From Actinomycetota bacterium (GTDB taxonomy: Bacteria; Actinomycetota; Acidimicrobiia; Acidimicrobiales; Ilumatobacteraceae): a stretch of 54,275 nt of DNA. Of this stretch, positions 16,407 to 26,441 are shown one piece after another (the stretch's first letter is position 1; each line of letters starts with the position of its first letter). Under the pieces are notes generated by a model. The model did not search any database. It saw only the letters and a program-made list of their open reading frames with translations, and had not been told where the DNA came from. The DNA lies in contig WLMZ01000011.1 in NCBI GenBank assembly GCA_009726095.1, forward strand, positions 1 through 54,275. The letters run 5' to 3'. Position numbers and translations under genes: made by a program.

Positions 16407-16518
16407 AGCACCATGGTCGCACACCGGAGCCGAAGCCGACACGGGGCTTAGTGCTCTACTATTCGATCAATACCCAGATCGGCCGGCCCAGGCCGTGGTG
16501 CAGCTCAGGGGAGAATCT

Positions 16519-17667
16519 GTGAAGCGTTACGACGTGCTTGTCATCGGTGGGGGCATTGCGGGGGTTTCCATCGGGTACGAACTGGCAGCCGACCGTACGG
16601 TGGGTCTTGTCGAGATGGAGAGCTCGCTGGCCTTCCACACCACGGGCCGTTCGGCGGCCACGTTCCTGGAAAGCTATGGCGGTCGTGTCATCCGGCTGCT
16701 CACCACAGCGAGTAGGGCCTTCATGGAGGATCCACCCGTTGAGTTCACGCCGCCGTTGTTGTCGCCGATGCCGTTGCTGTGGATTGGAGCGCACGGCGCA
16801 GCGGCCGATGTCAGGGAACTGCATGCCGAGGTGGTTGAGTTCGTGCCCGATGTTCGGCTGCTGTCGCCGGCCGATGCCGCAGCGATGTCGCCGCTGGTGC
16901 GCGAGGACTGGACCGAGCTTGCCATGCTCGAACCCGGTGCCAGCGAGATCGATGTCGCCGCCGTGCACGCTGGTTTCACGGCGGGCCTGCGGGCACGCGG
17001 TGGCGAGATCCACACGTCGTCCGGAGTGGCGCAACTACAACGCACCGAAGGCGGTTGGCGGGCAATCACGGCAACGGGTGAGGCCTTCGAGGCCCCGATC
17101 GTGATCAACGCAGCCGGTGCCTGGTGCGACGATGTCGCGTTACTCGCCGGTGTCGAGCCCGTGGGCATACACCCCCTGCGGCGCACGGTGTTCATGGTGT
17201 CGGCCCCGGACAACACCGATGCGTCGGGCCTTCCGTTGGTGGCCGATGTTCGTGGCACCTTCTACGTGAAACCCGAGGGTCGGCAGTACCTGTGCTCGCC
17301 CGCCGATGAGACCCCGTCGTTGCCCTGTGATGCGCGACCCGAGGAGATCGATATCGCCAGGGCCATCGAGCACATCAACGATGCCACCCGGCTCGATGTG
17401 CGCCATGTGCGGTCCTCGTGGGCGGGCCTGCGTAACTTCGTAGCCGACCGCACGCCGGTCGTCGGCTTCGACGACGAGGCTGAGGGTTTCTTCTGGTTCA
17501 TCGGCCAAGGTGGGTACGGCATCCAGATCTCACCAGCATTGGCCCGTGTCGGGGCTGGGCTGGTGCGCGATGGCGAGATCCCGACCGATCTGCGGGCGCG
17601 TGGTCTGCGCTCCAAGCATCTCGGGCGCGCCCGCCTGGCCGGGCTCACCGGTCTCCAGGGGCACTGA
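16519..17667 (+). CDS. FAD-dependent oxidoreductase, DAO (glycine/D-amino-acid oxidase) family
   Basis: The 382-residue chain begins with an FAD-binding Rossmann motif (VIGGGIAGVSIGYEL) and ends with the DAO pattern GFFWFIGQGGYGIQISPALARV. Such enzymes oxidise amino acids or amines with FAD in the cytoplasm. A GGGGA lies 5-6 nt before the GTG start, deciding it over the longer open frame. The nearest -10-like hexamer (TACTAT, 16457-16462) would give a short leader. Substrate unknown. The gene is alone on its strand before a secreted hypothetical gene. Confidence 0.85.
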   Translation: MKRYDVLVIGGGIAGVSIGYELAADRTVGLVEMESSLAFHTTGRSAATFLESYGGRVIRLLTTASRAFMEDPPVEFTPPLLSPMPLLWIGAHGAAADVRELHAEVVEFVPDVRLLSPADAAAMSPLVREDWTELAMLEPGASEIDVAAVHAGFTAGLRARGGEIHTSSGVAQLQRTEGGWRAITATGEAFEAPIVINAAGAWCDDVALLAGVEPVGIHPLRRTVFMVSAPDNTDASGLPLVADVRGTFYVKPEGRQYLCSPADETPSLPCDARPEEIDIARAIEHINDATRLDVRHVRSSWAGLRNFVADRTPVVGFDDEAEGFFWFIGQGGYGIQISPALARVGAGLVRDGEIPTDLRARGLRSKHLGRARLAGLTGLQGH

Positions 17668-17705
17668 CCCGCGCCACGGCATTCACAGCACCCGACCGAG
17701 AGGCA

Positions 17706-17711
17706 TACGAT
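17706..17711 (+). promoter_or_regulatory. -10 element (TACGAT) of the secreted hypothetical
   Basis: TANNNT hexamer exactly 6 nt before the ATG at 17718. No Shine-Dalgarno is present, so a leaderless mRNA is likely. Confidence 0.5.
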
Positions 17712-17717
17712 TGCGGT

Positions 17718-18575
17718 ATGAGCGGTCGTCGTACGAAGACCATCGCCGCCGGTGGTGCACTGATTGTTGGCCTGTTCGGTTTCTACTTCGCCAGCCCGTA
17801 CCTGTTCTCCAAGGGCACCAGCACCGAGTTGACCCCCGACGAGGTGCGCCAGTACTACCTCGAGCACACCACCACCAGCGTGTTGGCGGTCTCCGGGTCG
17901 ACGACCACGGGACCGGCATCGGGCACCTCGGTTGGTACTGCGGCTCCGACCACCGATGCGCCACCACCGCTGGCGGTCCTGCCGAAGCTGGGCATCTACA
18001 CCTACGCCACCACCGGCGGCGACGAGGTCGATGCGCTCGCCGGGCAGCACCACGACTACCCGGCCACCACCACGATCACCGTGGTGCCGTCGGGCTGTGG
18101 CGTCCTGCAGCGTTGGGACGTGCTGAAGGAGCGGTGGGAGGAATGGCAACGCTGTGTGCAGGGCGACGCCATCGTGCAGCCGGCGCGCACCAACTACGAC
18201 AGCTTCTTCGGGCTCAGCCAGACCGATGCGTACTCGTGCAGTGGTGACGGCCGACCGGTGCGTGCACCAGCTGGCACCCATTGGATGCTCGTGTGTGAGG
18301 AGCCCGGAAAGGTCAACACCTACAGCGGCGAGGTGATCGGGGCTGAGACCATGCAGGTGGGCGGCACCGCAGTGGACACGCTGCACGTGCGGATCACCGT
18401 GGACAACGGTCAGTCGGGCGACTCGCAGGTGACCGATACGTGGTACCAGGTGGGTTCGGACCTGTTGATCGCGCAGACAGCGCTGAACGCGACCAGCAAT
18501 CCGTCGCCTGTGGGCACCACGCACTACCTCGAGCACTACGAGATCCATCTCGTGTCGCTCGAACCTGACACCTAG
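17718..18575 (+). CDS. Membrane-anchored or secreted hypothetical protein
   Basis: I do not recognise a family. The 285-residue protein has a short basic N-terminus and one hydrophobic segment (about 9-27), a Ser/Thr/Pro linker (50-85), then a globular part with four to five cysteines (around positions 121, 137, 174 and 192) and a long predicted beta-rich C-terminus. Such a layout suggests an extracytoplasmic domain held by an N-terminal anchor. It is convergent with pepN and downstream of the FAD oxidoreductase. The start is supported by a leaderless-type -10 element. Confidence 0.7.
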   Translation: MSGRRTKTIAAGGALIVGLFGFYFASPYLFSKGTSTELTPDEVRQYYLEHTTTSVLAVSGSTTTGPASGTSVGTAAPTTDAPPPLAVLPKLGIYTYATTGGDEVDALAGQHHDYPATTTITVVPSGCGVLQRWDVLKERWEEWQRCVQGDAIVQPARTNYDSFFGLSQTDAYSCSGDGRPVRAPAGTHWMLVCEEPGKVNTYSGEVIGAETMQVGGTAVDTLHVRITVDNGQSGDSQVTDTWYQVGSDLLIAQTALNATSNPSPVGTTHYLEHYEIHLVSLEPDT

Positions 18576-18613
18576 GGACGTCAGCTGCCCGCCATGGCGC
18601 GACTCACGGCGGA

Positions 18614-21136
18614 TCAGGCCAGCAGCATCTTGGTGAGGGTGTCGTGCTCGCGCTCGCGAAACGCAGCATTGACGCGCTGACGTTCGAGCACCTGAGCCAG
18701 GGTGCTGGCCGATTGTTCCACCGGGTGTTCGGAGAAAAAGCCCTGCACGTCGGCAAGGGTGGACGGGCGATCGAGCAGCTTCACTGGATCGATCATGCGG
18801 ATGATCGATGGCTCCGGGAAGCGGGCATTGGCGATGTCCCAGTTCTTGCGGACGATCGTCCAGGCGAGCTCGCCATGGGAGCGGTTGGCGATACAGCGAG
18901 ACAACAGATACGGGGCATTCTGCGACCTCACCTCACCGCTGAACGCGAACTCGCATGCCCGACGGATGAGGTCGGCGTCGTCGAACTCGGCCAACGCGTA
19001 CAGACTGCGCAGTTGCTCCTGGGGCGTAGCGGCGTGACGGAACTTCTCGACGAAGGCATCGAAGTCGGCGCCGTCACCGATGGACGCCACCACCGTGGTG
19101 GCCGCAGCGAGCAACTCGGGATCGACGCCATCGGTCTCGCCGACCAGCAGCGAGCGGCAATGCTGGCGAATGTCGGCATCGGCGCCGAGCACGGCGGCGG
19201 TGGTGACGAGCAGGCCGCGGAGCTTGGCCTGCAGCGTGGACTCTGCGGCGACCGGGGCGAGACCGAGCGCCGTGAGGGCTGGTCGTACCAGCGCCATCAC
19301 CTGCCGTTGGAATGGCACACGGGCTGACGCACCGATGACCCGGTCGAGGCGCTGGAGGGCAGCGGTGATGACCTGCCACACCGCAAGTTCGCGCTCGGCG
19401 GAGAAACCATGGAGGAAGGCCAACAGGTCAGCTGCCGAAAGGCGCCCGGCCACACTCGCAGCGCTGGCATCATCGACCAGGTTGTATCGCTCGACGGTGG
19501 ACAGATCACCCAGCGCGTGGGCCGTCAGGCGGCTGCGCAGCGTGCCATCGTAGGCAACGCGGAAGAAGCCGTGGCCTCCGGCGTTCACCACGATCGGTGC
19601 GGACGTGTCGGCCAGCTCGAGGCGCGCCTCGGCTCCATCGAGCAGGACCATGTGCGTGTCGTCACCAACCCGTACTGCCACGGGGATCATGAAGATGGTG
19701 GGGTCGCTGGACTCGGGGCTGAAGCTGAACCGCTCCTGTCGCAGGACGAGCGCTGTACCCGTGAGTGTTGCCGAGACCAACGGAAACCCCGCCTGCCAGA
19801 TCCAGCTGTCCATCAACTGGCGCACGGGCTCGTTACCGCCATCGGCGATGGTGATGGATTCGAGACTGTCCCACAGGTCGCTGGTTTCTGTGTTCGAGTA
19901 CGAGTGCACACGAAGGTAATGGTTCACGCCCTGGCGGAACCGCTCTTCGCCCATGTACTGCTGCAACATGCGCAGTAGCGCGCCACCCTTTTGGTAGGTG
20001 AGCACATCGAACATGCCCGCACATTCGGCGGGGGCCTGCACGGCGAACTCGACAGTGCGGGTGCTGTCGAGCGAGTCGACCTCGAACGCATCGGTGCGCT
20101 CGAGGCTGAACGTGGTCCATCGTGTCCAGCCGGGCTTGAACACTTCGACGGCCATGACCTCCATGAACGTTGCGAAGGCCTCGTTCAGCCAGATGCCGTT
20201 CCACCACCGCATCGTGACGAGATCGCCAAACCACATGTGGGCGAGCTCGTGGCTGACCACGTCGGCGACGACCTGTTGCTCGGACAGCGTGCTCGTGGCC
20301 GGGTCGACGAGCAGCAGCGACTCGCGGTAGGTGATGCAGCCGAGGTTCTCCATGGCGCCGGCGGCGAAGTCGGGCAGCGCAACCATGTCCACCTTCTTGC
20401 CCGGGTACGGGATGCCGTAATAGCCCTGGAACCACTCGAGCGCCACGGCGCCGACATCGAGGGCGAACGACGTGAGGTGCCCCTTGCCGGGTACGTGCAC
20501 GATGCGCAGCGGGGTCCCGAGGACATCGACCGCTTCGGTGATTTCGAGCTGGCCGACCACGAAGGCGACCAGATAGGTGCTCATCGAGATGGTGTCCTCG
20601 AACGTGACCAGCCACCGGCCGTCGGGCCGTTGGGTGCGTGAGGTCTCCGGGCCGTTCGAGATGGCCGTGATGCCGTCGTCGACCACCAGGGTGACGCCAA
20701 ACGTGGCCTTGAAGTCGGGTTCGTCGAAGCAGGGGAAGGCCCGGCGGCAGTCGGTGGTCTGCATCTGCGAGCAGGCGATGACGTGCTCGGTGCCGTCGGC
20801 CCCGACGTAGGTCGATCGGTAGAACCCTTGGAGCTTGTCGTTGAGGATGCCCGTGAACGCGATGTCGATGGTGGCTGCACCTGCAGGGGTTGGTGTGTCG
20901 ATGAGCAGTCGCTGCAGGTCCTCATCGAGCAAGAAGGGTGCATCCGCGCCGTTTACCGACACGGCGATGATGTCGAGCTCGATCGCGTTCAGCAGGATCT
21001 GATCAACGCCTTCGGTCACCTCGACGCTGATCGAGATCGTCCCACCGAAGCGTGCCTCACCAAGGTCGGGGTCGAGCGTGACGGCGTAATGGCGCGGCAG
21101 GACCGATCGAGGAAGGCGGTAGGGGTCCGAATTCAC
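18614..21136 (-). CDS. pepN: Aminopeptidase N (M1 family)
   Basis: M1 zinc aminopeptidase that trims N-terminal residues from peptides in the cytoplasm. With the start chosen here (840 aa) the exopeptidase motif GAMEN is at 260-264, the zinc motif HELAH at 296-300 and the third ligand E319 in WLNEAF. Length and the C-terminal ERAP1-like region are typical. An ATG 27 nt upstream (21163) is also possible. I prefer the GTG at 21136 because a TANNNT (TAGTCT) ends 7 nt before it, matching the leaderless pattern of neighbouring genes. Divergent from the PfkB kinase gene. Confidence 0.93.
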   Translation of the reverse strand: MNSDPYRLPRSVLPRHYAVTLDPDLGEARFGGTISISVEVTEGVDQILLNAIELDIIAVSVNGADAPFLLDEDLQRLLIDTPTPAGAATIDIAFTGILNDKLQGFYRSTYVGADGTEHVIACSQMQTTDCRRAFPCFDEPDFKATFGVTLVVDDGITAISNGPETSRTQRPDGRWLVTFEDTISMSTYLVAFVVGQLEITEAVDVLGTPLRIVHVPGKGHLTSFALDVGAVALEWFQGYYGIPYPGKKVDMVALPDFAAGAMENLGCITYRESLLLVDPATSTLSEQQVVADVVSHELAHMWFGDLVTMRWWNGIWLNEAFATFMEVMAVEVFKPGWTRWTTFSLERTDAFEVDSLDSTRTVEFAVQAPAECAGMFDVLTYQKGGALLRMLQQYMGEERFRQGVNHYLRVHSYSNTETSDLWDSLESITIADGGNEPVRQLMDSWIWQAGFPLVSATLTGTALVLRQERFSFSPESSDPTIFMIPVAVRVGDDTHMVLLDGAEARLELADTSAPIVVNAGGHGFFRVAYDGTLRSRLTAHALGDLSTVERYNLVDDASAASVAGRLSAADLLAFLHGFSAERELAVWQVITAALQRLDRVIGASARVPFQRQVMALVRPALTALGLAPVAAESTLQAKLRGLLVTTAAVLGADADIRQHCRSLLVGETDGVDPELLAAATTVVASIGDGADFDAFVEKFRHAATPQEQLRSLYALAEFDDADLIRRACEFAFSGEVRSQNAPYLLSRCIANRSHGELAWTIVRKNWDIANARFPEPSIIRMIDPVKLLDRPSTLADVQGFFSEHPVEQSASTLAQVLERQRVNAAFREREHDTLTKMLLA

Positions 21137-21143
21137 AGTATCG

Positions 21144-21149
21144 AGACTA
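21144..21149 (-). promoter_or_regulatory. -10 element (TAGTCT) of pepN
   Basis: Minus-strand TANNNT 7 nt before the GTG at 21136. It falls inside the longer alternative reading frame that starts at 21163 and so argues for the shorter protein. Confidence 0.4.
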
Positions 21150-21217
21150 CCCGCCCTGCTCATGGCGTTGCGCCGGGCGAAATCGTTGCAAATTCAGCGG
21201 GAGTCAACTGCAGCCGT

Positions 21218-21223
21218 TAGCGT
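21218..21223 (+). promoter_or_regulatory. -10 element (TAGCGT) of the PfkB kinase
   Basis: TANNNT 8 nt before the GTG at 21232 in the 95-bp gap divergent from pepN. Leaderless or near-leaderless initiation is likely. Confidence 0.4.
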
Positions 21224-21231
21224 CTGGTGGC

Positions 21232-22224
21232 GTGCCGATGCCTGAACGAGTAGCCGCTGAATTCGACGTGGTCGGGATCGGCAACGCCCTGGTCGATGTC
21301 ATTGCGCACGCCGACGACTCGTTCATCCACGCTGAGTCGTTGGTGAAGGGTTCGATGACCCTCATCGAGACCGACCGGGCTGTCTCGTTGTACCAGGCGC
21401 TCGGTTCAGCCGTGGAGATGAGCGGCGGATCCGCAGCCAACACGATGTGCGGTGTGGCGTCGTTCGGCGGACGTGCTGCGTACATCGGCAAGGTCAGTGA
21501 CGACGAGCTGGGCCGTGTGTTCGGGCATGATCTGCGCGCCGTCGGGGTGGCGTTCCGGCCCGGTATGCCCGAGCAACACACGCCGACAGGACGGTGCATC
21601 ATCGTGGTCACGCCTGACGCCCAGCGCACCATGAACACCTATCTCGGTGTCTCGTCGCTGCTGTGCACGCCCGACATCGATGTGGCCACTGTTGCTGCCG
21701 GCCAGGTGTTGTACATGGAGGGTTACCTCTTCGATCGCTTCGAGGCGAAAGTGGCATTCCGGCACGCAGCGGGCATTGCTCATGCACACGGCCGGATGGT
21801 GTCGCTCACGCTCAGCGATTCGTTCTGCGTCGACCGGCACCGCGATGACTTCCGTGGCCTGGTCGCCGACGAGGTCGACATCCTGTTCGGCAACGAGGAG
21901 GAGCTGTTGTCGCTGTACGAGGTCGATTCGTTCGATGCCGCTGTTGCCGCCGTGCGAGCCGATTGCGCGCTGGCGGCCATCACGCGCGGCCCGCTCGGGT
22001 CGGTCATCATCACGCCCGATGAGATCCTCGTCGTACATGCCGAGCCGGTGGAGCAGGTCCTCGACACCACAGGGGCTGGCGACCTCTTCGCGTCGGGCTT
22101 CCTGTACGGCTTCACCCGCGGCCTCGATCTGGCCGAGTGCGGCCGGCTCGGCTCCATCGCTGCCGCCGAGGTGATCTCCCACGTCGGGCCTCGGCCGCTG
22201 GTCGAGCTGCACAAGCTGCGCTGA
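21232..22224 (+). CDS. PfkB-family carbohydrate kinase (adenosine/ribokinase-like)
   Basis: The 330-residue kinase has the N-terminal VGIGNALVDVI, the GGSAANTMCGVASFGG substrate-binding block (about 64-80) and the DTTGAGDLFASGF anion-hole/catalytic motif near the C-terminus. These place it in the PfkB family, closest by eye to the adenosine kinase-like group. Those enzymes phosphorylate nucleosides or sugars with ATP. A role in nucleoside salvage fits the following genes (PGM2-type mutase, upp, add, BMP transporter). GTG start; an ATG two codons later is an alternative. The stop overlaps the mutase start (TGATG). Confidence 0.85.
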   Translation: MPMPERVAAEFDVVGIGNALVDVIAHADDSFIHAESLVKGSMTLIETDRAVSLYQALGSAVEMSGGSAANTMCGVASFGGRAAYIGKVSDDELGRVFGHDLRAVGVAFRPGMPEQHTPTGRCIIVVTPDAQRTMNTYLGVSSLLCTPDIDVATVAAGQVLYMEGYLFDRFEAKVAFRHAAGIAHAHGRMVSLTLSDSFCVDRHRDDFRGLVADEVDILFGNEEELLSLYEVDSFDAAVAAVRADCALAAITRGPLGSVIITPDEILVVHAEPVEQVLDTTGAGDLFASGFLYGFTRGLDLAECGRLGSIAAAEVISHVGPRPLVELHKLR

Positions 22225-23813
22225 TGAACGCGTCCGATGTGCTTGCCCGAGCGCACGAATGGCTGGCTGCCGAACCCGACGAAGACATCCGTCAGGAGCT
22301 TGCGCATCTCATCGCCTCACCGGGATCAGAGCTGACCGATCGCTTCACCGATCGCCTGCAGTTCGGAACGGCAGGGTTACGGGCAGCCATCGGTGCCGGA
22401 CCGCTGCGCATGAATCGTTTGGTCGTCCGGCAGGCTGCAGCCGGCCTGGCCGGCTACGTGCTGGCCCGTTGGCCCGACGCCGCCATCCGTGGCATCATCA
22501 TCGGCTACGACGCCCGGCACAAGAGCCAAGATTTTGCGCTCGACACGGCCCGTGTCTTCGCTGCAGCGGGTATCCGCGCGCTGTTGTTGCCGTCCCCACT
22601 GCCTACCCCGGTGCTCGCATGGAACATCACCGCCTACAACGCCATCGCCGGTGTGATGGTGACCGCCAGCCACAACCCGCCGGCCGACAACGGCTACAAG
22701 GTGTATCTCGCAGACGGCGCCCAGATCGTTCCACCGCATGATGTCGGGATCGCGGCGAGCATCGACCGGTTCGACCCGTGCACGGTGCAACTGGCTGCGC
22801 CAGACCATCCCCTGATCGAGCGCCTCGACACTGGGGCCGAGGACCGCTATGTGGCGTCGGTGCCGTCGGTTCGATTCCGTCCCGACCTGTCCGGTGGCAC
22901 GGTGGCCTACACGGCGCTGCACGGAGTCGGCGGGGCCACGCTGATCCGGGCGTTCCGCAGTTCGAACCTGGGTGAACCGTTGGTGGTCGCTGCGCAGCAG
23001 GACCCCGATCCTGCGTTCCCGACGGTGGCGTTCCCCAACCCCGAAGAACCCGGGGCGATGGACCTACTGCTCGAACGGGCCCGCGAATCCGGCGCCGTGC
23101 TGGCGCTGGCCAATGATCCTGATGCCGATCGACTCGGCGCAGCCATCCCCACCGCCGACGGCGGCTGGCGGCGGCTCACCGGCGACGAACTCGGGTGCAT
23201 CCTGGCCGACCACATCCTGCGCCACACCACGGGCGCAGATCGCCTCGTGGTCACCACGTTGGTCTCGTCATCGCTGCTCAGCCAGATGGCGCGCGCTCAT
23301 GGCGTGCACTTCAAGGAGACCTTCACCGGTTTCAAGTGGATCGGCCGGACCGTGCTCGATCACCCCGAACTGCGGTTCGTGTTCGGCTACGAGCAGGCGC
23401 TCGGCTACCTGGTCGCCCAGCAGCCGATGGACAAAGACGGCATCACGGCCGCGGTGATGATGGCCGAGGTCGCTGCACTCGCTGCCGCCGAGGGCGTCTC
23501 GCTGCAGGACCGCCTCGATACCCTCGCTGCGCGCTTCGGTCGCCACATCACGTCCGAGCAGTCGGTCCGGCTCGACCCGGCGACTGCAGCGCAGCGTGTT
23601 GGTTCCATGCGTGAGGCCCCGCCGGCCGAGGTGGGGGGCCGGGCGGTCACGAGCGTGGAATGGTACGAGGAAGCCGGGCTGTTGCGCATCTGGCTCGATG
23701 ACATACGACTACAGGTTCGCCCCAGCGGTACCGAGCCGAAGGTGAAGCTGTACGGCGAGGCCATCGACCTCGACCCTGCGCCGTACCTCAGCGCGCTCGC
23801 CGACCTGCTCTGA
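22224..23813 (+). CDS. Phosphoglucomutase/phosphopentomutase, PGM2 type
   Basis: The 529-residue alpha-D-phosphohexomutase has the catalytic serine in VTASHNPPADNGYKVY (S149), metal loop NDPDADRLG, sugar-binding FGYEQALGY and phosphate loop RPSGTEPKVKLY. The long form with FGTAGLRAAIGAG near 47-59 and the DPDPAFPTVAFPNPEEPG stretch matches the PGM2 branch, which in other organisms interconverts ribose 1- and 5-phosphate or glucose 1- and 6-phosphate. Next to a PfkB kinase and nucleoside genes, a phosphopentomutase role is a reasonable inference. It starts at an ATG overlapping the kinase stop, so the pair is coupled, and is convergent with upp. Confidence 0.9.
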   Translation: MNASDVLARAHEWLAAEPDEDIRQELAHLIASPGSELTDRFTDRLQFGTAGLRAAIGAGPLRMNRLVVRQAAAGLAGYVLARWPDAAIRGIIIGYDARHKSQDFALDTARVFAAAGIRALLLPSPLPTPVLAWNITAYNAIAGVMVTASHNPPADNGYKVYLADGAQIVPPHDVGIAASIDRFDPCTVQLAAPDHPLIERLDTGAEDRYVASVPSVRFRPDLSGGTVAYTALHGVGGATLIRAFRSSNLGEPLVVAAQQDPDPAFPTVAFPNPEEPGAMDLLLERARESGAVLALANDPDADRLGAAIPTADGGWRRLTGDELGCILADHILRHTTGADRLVVTTLVSSSLLSQMARAHGVHFKETFTGFKWIGRTVLDHPELRFVFGYEQALGYLVAQQPMDKDGITAAVMMAEVAALAAAEGVSLQDRLDTLAARFGRHITSEQSVRLDPATAAQRVGSMREAPPAEVGGRAVTSVEWYEEAGLLRIWLDDIRLQVRPSGTEPKVKLYGEAIDLDPAPYLSALADLL

Positions 23814-23840
23814 CGTGAGTGCTTTCGTAGGGCGTGGGGT

Positions 23841-24473
23841 TCAGGCCGCGCCGAACTGGCGGTCGCCGGCATCACCCAGACCGGGCACGATGTAGGCGTT
23901 CTCGTTCAGTCGTTCGTCGATCGATGCTGTGAAGATCTGCGTGTCGAGGCCAGCCTGATCGATGGCTTCGATGCCTTCCGGTGCGGCCAGCGCGCACACC
24001 ACGATGATGGGTGTGTTGGCGCCGCGCTCGATCAGCAGTCGGCAGGCCAGCGCCAGCGAGCCGCCGGTGGCCAGCATGGGGTCCAGCACGATGCAGGTGC
24101 GCCCCACTAGGGACTCGGGCAGTTTGTTGACGTAGGGCTTGGGTTCGAAGGTGTGCTCGTCACGCGAGATGCCCACGAAGCCGATATCGGCCCCGGGCAT
24201 CAGGGTCTGTGCCGATTGCAGGAAGCCGAGACCGGCACGCAGGATGGGCACGATGACCGGTTCGCTGGTGAGCACGTGGCCGGTGGTGAGGGCCACGGGT
24301 GTCTGCACCGCCACCTCGGTCGTCGCCAGTGCGCTGGTTGCCTCGGCGATCAGCAGGGTGCCGATGCGCTCGAGTTCCTGGCGAAAGATGGTGTTGGGCG
24401 TGGTTTCATCGCGGATGCGGGTGAGCGCGGCGGCGATGAGTGGGTGTTCGACGAGGTGGACCTGTACGGGCAT
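23841..24473 (-). CDS. upp: Uracil phosphoribosyltransferase
   Basis: This enzyme makes UMP from uracil and PRPP in pyrimidine salvage. The 210-residue chain shows PILRAGLGF (76-84), GISRDEHT (101-108), the PRPP-binding loop LDPMLATGGS (130-139) and the C-terminal YIVPGLGDAGDRQFG signature. It is the last gene of a phyH-add-upp unit; its ATG lies 4 bp after the add stop. The opposite end is convergent with the PGM2-type mutase. All key features are intact. Confidence 0.96.
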   Translation of the reverse strand: MPVQVHLVEHPLIAAALTRIRDETTPNTIFRQELERIGTLLIAEATSALATTEVAVQTPVALTTGHVLTSEPVIVPILRAGLGFLQSAQTLMPGADIGFVGISRDEHTFEPKPYVNKLPESLVGRTCIVLDPMLATGGSLALACRLLIERGANTPIIVVCALAAPEGIEAIDQAGLDTQIFTASIDERLNENAYIVPGLGDAGDRQFGAA

Positions 24474-24477
24474 TCGA

Positions 24478-25554
24478 TCATTCTGGCACGCGGCTGTCGC
24501 CGCGCAGCAGTGCGTACCGTGGCTTCACGACAGTATTGATGATCGCCAGGCGCTCGGGGAACGGGGCAAAGGCGCTCTTCAACGCGTTGATGGTGAGCCA
24601 TTCGAAATCGTCGAGGCCCCAACCGAAGGCGTCGGACAGCTGCGCCATCTCCTTGGTCATCGAGGTGTCGCTCATCAAGCGGTTGTCGGTGTTGACGGTG
24701 ACCCGGAAACGCAGGCGGCGCAGCATGCCGATGGGATGTTCGGCGATGGATGCGCACACGCCCGTGTTCACGTTCGAGGTGGGGCACAACTCCAACGGGA
24801 TACGCCGGTCGCGTACGAACGAGGCAAGGCGCCCGAGCACCTCGTCGCCGGCAGGGCCGGTGATGTCGTCGACGATGCGCACACCGTGCCCCAGGCGCTC
24901 GGCACCGCACCACTGCACCGCCTCCCAGATGGAGGGCAGCCCGAACGCTTCGCCGGCGTGGATGGTGGCATGGAAGTTCTCGCGTTGCACATAGTGGAAG
25001 GCGTCGAGGTGGCGGGTGGGCGGATGACCGGCCTCGGCCCCGGCGATGTCGAAGCCCACCACGCCGCGATCGCGCCAGCGCACGGCGAGTTCGGCGATCT
25101 CCAACGAGCGGGCGGCCGTGCGCATGGCACAGCAGATCAGGTAGATGGTCAGATCGGTGCCCGCAGAACCGCGTTCGAATCCGGCCAGAGCGGCCTCGAC
25201 CACTTCGTCCAGCGTGAGGCCTGCCTCGGTGTTGAGCTCGGGGGCGAATCGGACCTCGGCGTACACCACGCCGTCGGCGGCAAGGTCGACAGCGCATTCG
25301 TAGGCGACGCGTTCGATGGCATCGCGGTGCTGCATCACCCCGACGGTGTGCGCGAAGGTCTCGAGGTACATCACCAGGTCGTTGCGCTTGGCCCCGCGGT
25401 TGAACCATTTGCCGAGGTCGACCACATCGTGTGTGGGCAGGTGGGCGTAGCCGTACTCGTCGGCGAGTTCGATGACGGTGGCGGGCCGGAGCCCACCGTC
25501 GAGGTGGTCGTGGAGCAGTGCCTTGGGTGCCTGGACGAGCAACTCGTGGTTCAT
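24478..25554 (-). CDS. add: Adenosine deaminase
   Basis: Zinc enzyme that converts adenosine to inosine. The 358-residue protein keeps all metal and catalytic residues: HDH (H15, H17), HAGE (H199, E202), H223 in LGHGVRI and D290 in VNTDN. The Cys-rich TSNVNTG region also fits the family. Start is the ATG that overlaps the phyH stop (ATGA), so phyH and add are translationally coupled. It lies beside a nucleoside transporter and upp, consistent with purine salvage. A longer open frame upstream is only the alternative frame of phyH. Confidence 0.95.
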   Translation of the reverse strand: MNHELLVQAPKALLHDHLDGGLRPATVIELADEYGYAHLPTHDVVDLGKWFNRGAKRNDLVMYLETFAHTVGVMQHRDAIERVAYECAVDLAADGVVYAEVRFAPELNTEAGLTLDEVVEAALAGFERGSAGTDLTIYLICCAMRTAARSLEIAELAVRWRDRGVVGFDIAGAEAGHPPTRHLDAFHYVQRENFHATIHAGEAFGLPSIWEAVQWCGAERLGHGVRIVDDITGPAGDEVLGRLASFVRDRRIPLELCPTSNVNTGVCASIAEHPIGMLRRLRFRVTVNTDNRLMSDTSMTKEMAQLSDAFGWGLDDFEWLTINALKSAFAPFPERLAIINTVVKPRYALLRGDSRVPE

Positions 25555-26441
25555 GCTGCGACCCGGCCGGAACCATCGAGGCGGCGCAGGGGCAGGCCGG
25601 GCGAGCGTTGTAGCCAGTTCCATGATGGGTAGTCGGCTGCAGCAGAGATGCAGTGCAACGAGAATGCATGGCGGCTCTTGGTCGACCGGTTGATGTCGCT
25701 CCAGTGGGGGAGCAGGCCGTGCAACACCACCAGGGTGCCTGCCTCGACCTCGAGCGGCACCAGGTCCGTTGGCGCCGGAAGGGGCGCTGGGTCGAGTTCC
25801 TCGAACACCGTGCCGTCGTCGTCGTCGTTGTTGGTGGCGCCGGCCCGCTTGAACGCCTTGCGCAGGTTGGTGCGGTGCCCGCCGGGAGCGGCCCACAGGC
25901 AACCGTTCTCGAGCGTGGCATCTTCGATGGCGAACCAGAAACCGGTAACGGTGATCGGGTCGGTGTACAAGAAGGTGGCGTCCTGATGACAGCCCACCTC
26001 GCCACCGATGTGGGGTTGCTTGAAGATGTACATGCTCTGCAACGCGAGGGCATCGGTGAGACCGATGTCGGTCGCCACCGCAGCCAGTTCAGGGGTGTAG
26101 CTGAACCGTTCGAACACCGGGTCGAGATCGTGCATCGCGTGGCCGATCTTGTTGATCGACAGCGATTTGTCCTGGCGCAACTGGCCGTCGGGGCCGAAGG
26201 CTTCCTCCTCGAAGAAGCACCACATGCCGTTGGCCGAGTCGAGGAATTCTGCGTCGGTGAAGCGTTCCTGCTCGTTGGTGGTGAACACCGTGCGGCGCTC
26301 GGATGGCTGGAAGGCCTCGACGATCTCCGTGGCGCGTTGCTGCAGCGCAGCACATGCGTCGAGTCCGGTAAACCCGGGCAGAACCAGGAATCCGTCGGTG
26401 CGGTAACGGTCGATCTGGTCGTCGGAGAGAACGCTTGCCAT
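25551..26441 (-). CDS. Phytanoyl-CoA dioxygenase (PhyH) family protein
   Basis: The 296-residue protein belongs to the PhyH branch of Fe(II)/2-oxoglutarate oxygenases. The iron facial triad is visible as HQD (H152, D154) and H241 (or H246) in [11 protein letters not shown], with the nearby R257 as likely 2-oxoglutarate ligand. These enzymes hydroxylate very different substrates, so phytanoyl-CoA is not implied. It is first in an operon with add and upp, overlapping add by 4 bp, which hints at a nucleoside-related or regulatory link. The ATG lies 6 nt after a minus-strand TACGGT in a 24-bp divergent promoter shared with queF. Confidence 0.85.
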   Translation of the reverse strand: MASVLSDDQIDRYRTDGFLVLPGFTGLDACAALQQRATEIVEAFQPSERRTVFTTNEQERFTDAEFLDSANGMWCFFEEEAFGPDGQLRQDKSLSINKIGHAMHDLDPVFERFSYTPELAAVATDIGLTDALALQSMYIFKQPHIGGEVGCHQDATFLYTDPITVTGFWFAIEDATLENGCLWAAPGGHRTNLRKAFKRAGATNNDDDDGTVFEELDPAPLPAPTDLVPLEVEAGTLVVLHGLLPHWSDINRSTKSRHAFSLHCISAAADYPSWNWLQRSPGLPLRRLDGSGRVAA

